Below are positions 35,227-43,105 of a stretch of DNA of 64,000 nt, piece by piece. The translations under genes were made by a program, and so were the position numbers. Numbering within the stretch: the stretch's first letter is position 1; every line of letters begins with the position of its first letter. Origin of the DNA: Vampirovibrio chlorellavorus (lineage in GTDB: Bacteria; Cyanobacteriota; Vampirovibrionia; Vampirovibrionales; Vampirovibrionaceae); the NCBI GenBank assembly GCA_903866275.1, contig CAIPMU010000013.1:1-64000 (forward strand), given 5' to 3'. The notes under the pieces are model-generated. The model was not told where the DNA came from. It saw only the letters and a program-made list of their open reading frames with translations, and searched no databases.

Positions 35227-36402
35227 CTAATTAATTTGCTTATTAAAGCGCAAAATGCTGGTACTGAGCATCCCCACCGCCATCACCAACAGCACCCCGG
35301 TCTGAAACCAGAGCTCCGCGCCACCCACACCTTTGATGACCACGCCACGAATGACATCCAGATAATAGGTGAGGGGCAAAGAGTAACTGATGATTTTGAT
35401 GAACCAGGGCATGGGCTCCAGCGGGAAAACAAAACCAGTCAGCAGCAGGCTGGGCAGGAAAATCGCCACGGTGAGCTGAATGGCCTGCACTTGGGTCTGG
35501 CAGAGGATAGAAATCAACAGGCCAATCCCCAGCGAGCAGAGAATGAAAATCATGGAGGCAAAGCACAGGAAGCCAAAGTTCCCCGTAATGCTAATGTTAA
35601 AAAACCAGACCATCACGCCCAAGGTGAGGATCATGTCCAGAAAACCAATTAAGGCATAGGGCAAAACTTTACCCAACATGAGATCAGTGACCCGCACAGG
35701 GGAAACCATCAATTGCTCCAACGTGCCCGACTCGCGTTCTCTCACAATGGCAAAGCTGGTAAAGAGAATGGTGAGCATATGCATCACGATGGCCAGAATG
35801 GCCGGTACCAGAAAGTACGCCGAGGACATTTTGGGGTTATACAGCACCTTGGGATTGAACTTGATGTTGGCGGGCAATGCCTCCATGCTGGTCGATGATC
35901 CGGCGGTACTGCTTTCCAGCACCTTGCGGTTGTGCGTAAAGATAATCTGATTGGCCCCGTCCACGATGGTTTTGGCAATGGTGCCCTGCGTGCCGTCAAT
36001 GATCATGTTGACCTGCGGGGCATCACCACCGGACAGCGCCTTCTCGGAATAATCCGGGGGGATGATAATGCCCACCCGATAGCTGCCGTTCCGAATTTTG
36101 GCCATCACCTCGTCATCCGAGTGGGCATAATCGAGGTCAAAGAGGGTGCTACTCTGGAAATCGGAGAGTAAATCCTGAGAGGCGGCCCGGTTGTCGTAGT
36201 TCACCACAATGGTGGCAATGTGTTTCAGGTCACGCTGCACGGCCAGCCCGGTCACCAGCAACTGAATCACGGGCAGGGCAATGATAAACATCACCAGATA
36301 GGGATCGCGCAGCAACTGAATCAGTTCCTTGCGGAAAATGGACTGGATACCGGCCCAGGTAAAACTAAATCGCTGCATTTTACTGGCCATCTGACTAAAC
36401 AT
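35227..36402 (-). CDS. ABC-2 type transporter permease
   Basis: A 391-residue ABC-2 permease of the YhhJ/YbhR type. One N-terminal trans-membrane helix (~40-58) is followed by a large extracytoplasmic domain (~60-215) and five C-terminal helices, with the family stretch 'RERESGTLEQLMVSPV' near residue 245. ATG 36402 is backed by GAGGTGG and overlaps the ATPase gene by 8 bases, so translation is coupled. It works with the ATPase as the inner-membrane pump. Confidence 0.93.
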   Translation of the reverse strand: MFSQMASKMQRFSFTWAGIQSIFRKELIQLLRDPYLVMFIIALPVIQLLVTGLAVQRDLKHIATIVVNYDNRAASQDLLSDFQSSTLFDLDYAHSDDEVMAKIRNGSYRVGIIIPPDYSEKALSGGDAPQVNMIIDGTQGTIAKTIVDGANQIIFTHNRKVLESSTAGSSTSMEALPANIKFNPKVLYNPKMSSAYFLVPAILAIVMHMLTILFTSFAIVRERESGTLEQLMVSPVRVTDLMLGKVLPYALIGFLDMILTLGVMVWFFNISITGNFGFLCFASMIFILCSLGIGLLISILCQTQVQAIQLTVAIFLPSLLLTGFVFPLEPMPWFIKIISYSLPLTYYLDVIRGVVIKGVGGAELWFQTGVLLVMAVGMLSTSILRFNKQIN

Positions 36403-37459
36403 GGGGAGCCACCACCTCTTCATCCTCAAAGCCGCCCAGAGCATCGGCACGCAAGCTGGCGGCCACGGTTTTCAGGCGAATTTCCTCTTCAGCCATACTG
36501 CTCTTGGTCAGGCTCACAAAGACGTCTTCCAGCGAGGGCTCGATTTCACGCACATGCTGCACCTCAATGGCGTATTGGGCCAGATCTTGCACCAGCAAGT
36601 CCGCCACGTTAGACTGCTCGCTGATTACATGCAAGGCTTGCCCAAAAATAGTGACATCGCTAACGTAGGGTAAGGCCTTCACCAGATTAAAGGTCTTCAC
36701 CAGAGGGCGACAAACCACTTCCAAATGGGTATTGCCTTCACCCACAATAGCGCGGGCCTTTTTCAACTCGTCTGGCCCCCCGCTGACAATGAGGCGGGAG
36801 TTATAAATGTAGCCCACGCTGCTACAGCGCTCGGCTTCGTCCATGTAATGGGTGGTCACAAAGAGGGTGACACCACTACTGGCCAGGGTAAACAGCAAAT
36901 CCCAAAGCCCCCGGCGGGCCACAGGATCCATGGAGGCGGTGGGTTCATCCAAAAAGATAATTTCAGGCCGGTGCACCAGCGCGCAGCACAAGGCTAACCG
37001 TTGTTTCCAGCCCCCGGATAGCTGCTTGGCCAGAAACCTGGTGTAATGCCCGATGCCCACCAGCTCGATCACTTCCTCTTTGCGGCGCTTGGCCCCGGAG
37101 CCCTTGACCCCGTAGAGCTGGGAGTAAAAGTCGATGTTCTCCTTGACCGTCAAATCCTCGTAGAGGCTGAACTTTTGAGGCATGTAGCCAATCTTGCCCC
37201 GGATCAGTTCAGGGTCTTTGCGTACATCAATGCCGCTGACGATAGCCTTGCCAGACGACGGGGAGAGCAACCCACAGAGCATCTTGATGGTGGTGGACTT
37301 ACCCGACCCGTTGGGACCCAGAAAGCCGAAGATTTCCCCTTTATCAATGCGCAGGTTCAGGTGATCCACGGCCATCTTCTCCCCGAAAGAGCGCACCAGA
37401 TTCTCCGCAACGATGGCGGGTTCGGGGGTGTGCTGGCTAAGGCTGGATTCGGGAGACAT
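36395..37459 (-). CDS. ABC transporter ATPase, multidrug efflux type
   Basis: A 354-residue ATPase. Walker A GPNGSGKST near residue 52, signature LSGGWKQRL near 150 (canonical LSGGQ becomes LSGGW), Walker B IIFLDEPTA near 170, and the switch histidine in VTTHYMDEAERC. A C-terminal extension of ~90 residues is typical of ABC-2 drug exporters. It drives the adjacent permease. Confidence 0.94.
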   Translation of the reverse strand: MSPESSLSQHTPEPAIVAENLVRSFGEKMAVDHLNLRIDKGEIFGFLGPNGSGKSTTIKMLCGLLSPSSGKAIVSGIDVRKDPELIRGKIGYMPQKFSLYEDLTVKENIDFYSQLYGVKGSGAKRRKEEVIELVGIGHYTRFLAKQLSGGWKQRLALCCALVHRPEIIFLDEPTASMDPVARRGLWDLLFTLASSGVTLFVTTHYMDEAERCSSVGYIYNSRLIVSGGPDELKKARAIVGEGNTHLEVVCRPLVKTFNLVKALPYVSDVTIFGQALHVISEQSNVADLLVQDLAQYAIEVQHVREIEPSLEDVFVSLTKSSMAEEEIRLKTVAASLRADALGGFEDEEVVAPHV

Positions 37460-37618
37460 AGACAAGGGGCAATCGCTTTAATTGGGTAATATCACTATTT
37501 TAATTCAAGTGGCAGGCTTTCAATGCTAAGAACCACCAGACCCTGACACAACACTGTAGTATGTGCGGGGCAATCAAGTAGATTCGCGTTTAGAACAGAC
37601 AGGATACTTTCAGGGCAA

Positions 37619-38773
37619 TTAGGGGTTAAAGACCACTTCTACCTTCATACCGGGGTAGAGTTGGGTCTGAGTGGCAGGGTCCTTGCCGTTCACGGAGACT
37701 TTCACCCGGAAGGTGGATTCCTCTGTGGAACTGTCGCCGCCGCTGTTGGGGATAAACTCGCTCTTGGGGTTAATCAGGGCGACTTGCCCGCCAAACTGAC
37801 TCCCTTTGTAGGACTTGGCCCGCACGGTGACGGCTTGCCCCAAATGCACATCGGACAGCTTGGACTCAGGGACGTAAACATCGGTCCAGAGGTGGGCGTA
37901 ATCCAGAACGCTGATGACGGCACGACCGGGCGGAACCAGCTCGCCTTCGGTCACGCCTACCACGCTGACATAGCCCGCAAAGGGGGCGCGAATCTGGACT
38001 TCCGACAATTGGGCGGTTAAGGCTTGCAAGGCACTGCGGGCTTTTTCCACGTTGGCCGAGGCAATGCTCATTTCTTCGGGGCGAGCGCCACGTAGCACCT
38101 GACTGTACTGGGCTTTGGCCGCGGACAGTTGGGCGGCGGCCACTTGACGTTCTTCCGGACGGCCCCCACTTTTGGAGAGATGCAAACCGGCCTGAGCCGC
38201 TTGCAGATCGCTTTTGGCGGCATCGGCGGCACTTTGCAGGGTATCGTACTTCTGTTTGGAGATAATGCCTTCATCCAGCATGGTTTTGGCGTTATCCGCC
38301 GTTTGTTTGGCCTGTTGATACTGGAGCTCAGCCTCATGGGCCTTGCTCTGCACCTGCGTGATTTCCTCGGGGCGGGCACCGGTGGAGATGATTTTCAAAC
38401 GCTCCTGAGCCTGTTGCAAGGCGGCACCGGCCTGACGCACCTGCCCGAGATCGGCGCCTTTGGCGAGGAGTTGCTCCTGAGCCAAGGCCTGACTGAGGGT
38501 GGCTTTGGCATCGGCAATTTTGGCCTGCAGATCGGTGTCATCAAAGCAAATCAGGAGATCGCCCTGTTTGACGTTTTGCCCTTCTTTCACCAGAATTTTT
38601 TTCACCCGACCGCCAAAACGGGAACCGTTACGGATCTCCTTGGCTTCCACTTCGCCGGAAAGCTTGAGACCGGGCTTTTGAGGAAAGAAGTAGGCAAAAG
38701 AGACCACACTGGCAATGAGAACCAGCAAAACCACGGGAATAGAGACCATTTTGAGTGAGGTGGGCTTAGGCAT
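37619..38773 (-). CDS. HlyD-family periplasmic adaptor
   Basis: A 384-residue membrane fusion protein. An N-terminal anchor (VVLLVLIASVVSFAYFF, residues 14-30) precedes a biotinyl-lipoyl half-motif (RVKKILVKEGQNVKQGD), a long alpha-helical hairpin (~85-240) and the second lipoyl half with 'PFAGYVSVVGVTEGELV'. The hairpin contains a repeated 'RPEE' loop. It is the first gene of the efflux operon and links the pump to the TolC-like duct. A 160-base gap separates it from the ATPase gene. Confidence 0.93.
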   Translation of the reverse strand: MPKPTSLKMVSIPVVLLVLIASVVSFAYFFPQKPGLKLSGEVEAKEIRNGSRFGGRVKKILVKEGQNVKQGDLLICFDDTDLQAKIADAKATLSQALAQEQLLAKGADLGQVRQAGAALQQAQERLKIISTGARPEEITQVQSKAHEAELQYQQAKQTADNAKTMLDEGIISKQKYDTLQSAADAAKSDLQAAQAGLHLSKSGGRPEERQVAAAQLSAAKAQYSQVLRGARPEEMSIASANVEKARSALQALTAQLSEVQIRAPFAGYVSVVGVTEGELVPPGRAVISVLDYAHLWTDVYVPESKLSDVHLGQAVTVRAKSYKGSQFGGQVALINPKSEFIPNSGGDSSTEESTFRVKVSVNGKDPATQTQLYPGMKVEVVFNP

Positions 38774-38999
38774 AGAAATACTTTTTAATCGTGACTATCT
38801 GAAGATTATACCGGAATCGCCAGCAAATCGGCCAGCGTTCTGAGACAGTCCATGTTCAGTTCAGCAAAAGACACCTGAAGGCCATCCACAGGCAAGCCCC
38901 AATCCCCCTCACCCAACACGCCATCTTTCCAAAAGGAACAAAGCCTCAATCCAAAAACACCCTTTTTCTAAACCCATGCCCCCTCGCAAAAAGAAAGCC

Positions 39000-39155
39000 T
39001 GCCCGCCTTCCAAAAAGAGGCAAAGCCTCTTTTCCTCAGCAAAAAGGCGCCACAGTCACGACCCGAAAACAACACCTGGAGGGATTTAAGGGCAACAATT
39101 TCCCCAACGGAAAGAGCTTAAGGGAGGCCAGCCTCCCTCAAGGCAACAGCTAAAA
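39000..39155. repeat. repeat family 2, copy B
   Basis: This copy is related to 16474-16634. The first (AAAAGAGGC/GCCTCTTTT) and third (GGGAGGC/GCCTCCC) hairpins are intact; the middle one has decayed. It lies in the 38774-39393 gap, which holds no gene and otherwise only AT-rich filler. Confidence 0.78.
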
Positions 39156-39211
39156 AGACACACATCCAGCCAAAAAGTAAGCGTGAGCAAAACTCACCCC
39201 ACGCTCCCAAA

Positions 39212-39375
39212 GCACGCCCCCTCTCCAAAAAGAGGCAAAGCCGCTTTTCCTAAGCAAAAAGGCACCACAGCCACGCACCCGAAAACAACAATTGGAGGGG
39301 TTTGGGGGCAACACTGCCCCCAATGGAGGGAGTTTGAGGGAGGCTAGCCTCCCTCAAGACCAACCAGCTAAACCT
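39212..39375. repeat. repeat family 2, copy C
   Basis: This copy lies about 60 bases beyond copy B in the same orientation. The middle stem reads TTGGGGGCA/TGCCCCCAA, where copy A reads TTGGGGAAA/TTTCCCCAA, so both strands of the stem changed together. The third hairpin is intact and ends about 40 bases before the sigma-factor stop; it may double as a terminator. Confidence 0.8.
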
Positions 39376-39393
39376 AAGAACCCCACAAAAAAA

Positions 39394-40122
39394 CTAATCC
39401 AAATGATTATTATCCCGCAAATAATCACGCACCTGATTGAGCGAAGCCTGCACAATCCGGGTAATGCGGGAACTGGAGAGGCCCACCATGGCGGCAATGT
39501 CTTTCACTTGCATGTTGCGGTAAAAGCGATACTCCATGATGGTGCGGTCTTTGGGGGGTAAACTTTCGATGGCTTTTTTAATGGCGCGGCCCAGCTCAAC
39601 GATTTCCAGACTTTCCTCGGGAGTGGCGGAGCCATCGCTGATGAAATCGTAGGGAGCATCACCGTCGTGGCCTTCCTGAATGCCTTCAATAGAAAGAATG
39701 GTCTCGTAGATGGCCTCACGGACATGCTCGGGGTTGGCGGTACCTGTGGCAGCGACACCGGGTAAGCCATCGGGGCCAACGACGGGGGTTCTGCCTTCGA
39801 CGACTTCTTCCTCTTCGGCAGATTTGGCATGCTTGAGGGTGTACCATTTGTAGCGGGACCGCAGCTCGTTACGGATGGCCCAGCGGGTTGCGGTGGCCAT
39901 ATAGGAGGTGTTCAGACGCTCAATTTCTGCTTCAGACTTATTTTTCAGGAGGGCCTGAATGGCAATGGCGCCGATACTGACCAGCTCTTCGTAATCCACC
40001 ATATGCGAAGGAATACGACGATACTCCACCTTGGCCACACGCTCCACCAGAGGCAGGTATTTGGTGATATTCACTTTTCCGGGCATTTTTTTGGCTGATG
40101 TCACAATCTTTCGGTCCAACAT
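39394..40122 (-). CDS. FliA/WhiG-like sigma-70 family factor
   Basis: A 242-residue alternative sigma factor. Region 2 (~18-95: 'YLPLVERVAKVEYRRIPSHMVDYEELVSIGAIAIQAL' in part, 'ATRWAIRNELRSRYKW') and region 4 with its helix-turn-helix ('LPPKDRTIMEYRFY...VKDIAAMVGLSSSRITRI') are clear. Region 3 is replaced by an acidic/low-complexity linker (~105-180). The neighbour flhB suggests control of flagellar or export genes. No anti-sigma (FlgM) gene is seen nearby. Confidence 0.85.
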   Translation of the reverse strand: MLDRKIVTSAKKMPGKVNITKYLPLVERVAKVEYRRIPSHMVDYEELVSIGAIAIQALLKNKSEAEIERLNTSYMATATRWAIRNELRSRYKWYTLKHAKSAEEEEVVEGRTPVVGPDGLPGVAATGTANPEHVREAIYETILSIEGIQEGHDGDAPYDFISDGSATPEESLEIVELGRAIKKAIESLPPKDRTIMEYRFYRNMQVKDIAAMVGLSSSRITRIVQASLNQVRDYLRDNNHLD

Positions 40123-40276
40123 TCAGGGTGGTTATCCAATATCGCAAAGGGAAAACATAAGAACAAAGGGCTTCAAACGCAAAAACACTTCAACGAAGGC
40201 AGCAGGGGTGATGAATACAAACGTTTAAATTGGATGAAACTAGGATAAGAACTACTGTCTAACCGGGAGAAAACAA

Positions 40277-41365
40277 CTAGGGGCGATTAGAGCTTCCGGT
40301 AATGGGCGGGGCTTGTCCTTTGGTGCGCCAGGCGAACATCAGAATCTCGGCGACCGCCTGATACAAGTCCGGGGGAATCTCTTGATCAATCTCTACCAAA
40401 CGAAAGAGCGCGCGGGCCACGACCGGATTTTCAACCACTGGCACATTGTGCTGGCGAGCAATTTCCTTGATTCGCTCGGCAAATAACTCAGTGCCTTTGG
40501 CCACGACTCGGGGCGCTTCCATTACATCAGCATTATACTTTAACGCCACAGCGATGTGTATCGGATTGGTTGTAACTACATCAGCTGTAGGAATCGCTTC
40601 CAACATACTTTGCTGCAACATCTGCATACGACGCTGACGCAGGGCCTGTTTCACCATCGGATCGCCTTCGGAGTTTTTGTACTCGTCTTTCACCTCTTTG
40701 AAGGACATCTTTTGATCCTGCATATACTTCCAGCGTTGAAAGAGGAAATCGGCCATACCAATGGCCAAAAAGGCCCCGCCCGCATAGAAGATAAACTGCA
40801 TGACCACTTCGCCCAAAACCCCCAGAATGGCGAAGATGTTTTCGGTGGCCCCCACGGCCAGAAAGTGCCCGATGTACTTCTGGAAGACAATCCAGGCCAT
40901 CCAGCCCAGCACCAGCATTTTGACGATGTTTTTCACCAGCTCCACCAGTGTACGTTGGGAAAAAATGTTCTGAAAGCCCTTGACCGGGTTGAGCTTGTCA
41001 AACTTGGGCTCAATGGCCTTGGTGGCAAAAATCGGGCCCACCTGAAAAAAGTCACCGGCAAAGCCCAACAGGGCTGCCACCAGAATAAATGGACCAATCA
41101 GGAAGGCCAGCGCCTTGACGGTGAGCAGTAACAGGTACTGCCAGCCGATGTTTTCAATGGTCTTGTTGGGAATTTGCTCGAAGATGAGGATGAACAGGGA
41201 GGCCATTTCTTTCCAGATGAAGGGGGCCATACTGAAGAGCAGCATGAACATGGCCATCAGGAATACAGCGGTCGAGAGGTCTTTGCTTTTAAAGACCTGA
41301 CCCTCTTCCTTGGCTTTTTTCAGCTTTTGCTGGGAAGCCTCAAACTGCTTGTTCTCATCGCCCAA
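40277..41365 (-). CDS. flhB: flagellar export protein FlhB
   Basis: A 362-residue inner-membrane subunit of the flagellar type III export gate that switches substrate class. The TTG start at 41365 is supported by AAGGA eight bases upstream and gives the family N-terminus (KKAKEEGQV). Four trans-membrane helices lie within ~30-210. The cytoplasmic domain has the self-cleavage site as NPIH near residue 267-270, where FlhB/SctU proteins usually have NPTH. A non-flagellar SctU is less likely next to a FliA-like sigma factor. Confidence 0.93.
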   Translation of the reverse strand: MGDENKQFEASQQKLKKAKEEGQVFKSKDLSTAVFLMAMFMLLFSMAPFIWKEMASLFILIFEQIPNKTIENIGWQYLLLLTVKALAFLIGPFILVAALLGFAGDFFQVGPIFATKAIEPKFDKLNPVKGFQNIFSQRTLVELVKNIVKMLVLGWMAWIVFQKYIGHFLAVGATENIFAILGVLGEVVMQFIFYAGGAFLAIGMADFLFQRWKYMQDQKMSFKEVKDEYKNSEGDPMVKQALRQRRMQMLQQSMLEAIPTADVVTTNPIHIAVALKYNADVMEAPRVVAKGTELFAERIKEIARQHNVPVVENPVVARALFRLVEIDQEIPPDLYQAVAEILMFAWRTKGQAPPITGSSNRP

Positions 41366-41709
41366 AGACGAACGTCCTTATGCTTGCGGCCTGTGCATTT
41401 TATGGGGTATAGGTATCGGGCATGAGGTGGGCACCAACGCATGAGCGTAACGGGGTGGCCAGATCTGCCAGTGAATCGTTACTCCCCTTCGTCGCTCCAG
41501 CTCATCCTTTGAGGCCCTCAAGCGAGGCCCTCACGTTCTATTATAACCGGTTCAGAGACACGGGCCACTATCTCCTGTAACCGTCTGCCGGGCTTTCCCG
41601 CTCTCAGCGGCGTGGAAGCCGCTTTACACCCTTTTACATGCAGGCACTTTACCCGAAGCAAAAGTGTTTATTCCTGTATGTAATCGATTCGTTTGAGGAT
41701 GTCGTATTC
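41366..41709. other. intergenic region between divergent genes
   Basis: About 340 bases upstream of flhB and of the small membrane protein. A TATTATAA stretch near 41537 is the only promoter-like sequence. No gene is seen. Confidence 0.4.
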
Positions 41710-42072
41710 ATGTCCAGTGTCATCCCGTCTTTCAAGCCTCTAGCCGGGTTCTCCTGGGGACGGTGGCTGGGCAGTTGGGTCGGTGTGGCCATGACGCCAC
41801 TGTTCCCCATGCTCAACTGGATTTTTGCGCCCTATTTCTCGCTGGAAAAAATACTGGCCTATGGCGCGAAGGTAGAGACACTGGTACAGTATCAGGCGGC
41901 ATTGACCCAACTGGGCTCAGGCATCCTGCTGGGCAGGATTTTACCATCCTTACTCCTGTGTCTGGCCCTGTGTATTTTGTTTTCAGTAGGATTTGCCCGA
42001 CTGGGTGGATGGATAGAGCAGCGAATACGCGAAATTCTTTTTAAAAAGAACTATTCTGGCTCAATATTGTGA
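41710..42072 (+). CDS. small hypothetical membrane protein
   Basis: A 120-residue protein; GAGGA precedes ATG 41710. Two hydrophobic segments are visible (VGVAMTPLFPMLNWIFAPYF near 20-40 and ILPSLLLCLALCILFSVGFA near 77-97), followed by a basic C-terminus. Not recognised. Confidence 0.55.
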   Translation: MSSVIPSFKPLAGFSWGRWLGSWVGVAMTPLFPMLNWIFAPYFSLEKILAYGAKVETLVQYQAALTQLGSGILLGRILPSLLLCLALCILFSVGFARLGGWIEQRIREILFKKNYSGSIL

Positions 42073-42131
42073 CCGTTCATAGGCTTACAGTCGCTGGCCA
42101 GCGATTGATACCCACTGATTCGCGGGCTAAA

Positions 42132-42716
42132 TTACCAACTAAACCAATCCGGATCACAACTGGGGCAAGGGTTCGTAACAAAGGCACTATTAGTTGTGTT
42201 TGGCAGTATCGAGCCCAGGGACGTTAAGCGGCCATCAAAGTAAAGGTAAAATAATTCAGATTTGCCCGGACCATTGGTGGTCCCGCTATAAACACCATCA
42301 GGATCGAACCAAAACTGAATGGCATTGGTTGAATTCGTGCCACCAAAAGAATATGTTTCAAATAATAAGATCCCACCACTCGGTAATTTGAGACATGTAT
42401 AGACAGCAGAACAGGTTATATTGGCCTGACCCACATGTCTATCGATTGATGTGGCGGTATCGACAGCAATATAATTAAGGTAAGGGGTTAGATCACTCCA
42501 CTTAGTGCTTGCAGTTACCACGTTAGAGGCTTTATATTGTGAGTATGCTGCGGCAATAGAGGCTGCCATCTCTTTAGATGCACTATTATACTGTTTGTTT
42601 TGTTGGTACTGAATGACTTTAGGCACTGTAAATGTCGCAACGACCCCCAAAATCGCCAACGAAATCAGTAGCTCAGCCAACGTAAAACCTGACGGGATTC
42701 GGACATTCCAACGCAT
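42132..42716 (-). CDS. type IV pilin-like (prepilin) protein
   Basis: A 194-residue protein with a class III signal: cleavage after Gly in SGFTLAELLISLAILGVVA, giving Phe at +1 and Glu at +5, followed by the long hydrophobic helix. The remaining globular part has two cysteine pairs (CSAVYTC, CPSC), likely disulfides. It may be a minor pilin or type II secretion pseudopilin. No pilus assembly genes are adjacent. Confidence 0.88.
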   Translation of the reverse strand: MRWNVRIPSGFTLAELLISLAILGVVATFTVPKVIQYQQNKQYNSASKEMAASIAAAYSQYKASNVVTASTKWSDLTPYLNYIAVDTATSIDRHVGQANITCSAVYTCLKLPSGGILLFETYSFGGTNSTNAIQFWFDPDGVYSGTTNGPGKSELFYLYFDGRLTSLGSILPNTTNSAFVTNPCPSCDPDWFSW

Positions 42717-43041
42717 TACATACTTCCCTCATGACTGACTTGGTTTTACCTCTTATTTCCATTATCAAACGACTAGTTTAAATTTAATAGGGGGGTAAAC
42801 TTGTCACATTTCCTGATCTGACATCCCCCACTTTAATTTTAGGACTGACCGATAAAAAGTTGTTAAACGTCTACTCAAGGTTCTCCAGCGTCAGGCAAAA
42901 TGTTCAGGCTCAACAGGAGCAAGCGGATCAACAAGCGCCGTAAGGAGCTCTCTCAAATGCTTACAGTCGGCTCTCCTCAAGGATCCGAACGTTCCAATTA
43001 TCAGTCACAAGCGGCCTGCAGCCTCACATGACGGGGCTGAT

Positions 43042-43070
43042 TCCCAGCGACCAGAAAAAAACGCTATAAT
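43042..43070 (+). promoter_or_regulatory. promoter candidate for aminopeptidase gene
   Basis: A perfect TATAAT at 43065-43070 lies 36 bases before the ATG, with a weak TTCCCA about 18 bases upstream. The rest of the 42717-43105 gap holds nothing recognisable. Confidence 0.5.
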
Positions 43071-43105
43071 AGGGCCAATCGACCAGTTTAAAAGGGGGAG
43101 TCCAC

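Noticed and set aside
39000-39375. Repeats considered as a CRISPR array
   Set aside because: Only two long (~160-base) degenerate copies with internal hairpins, no short regular repeats or spacers, and no cas genes.
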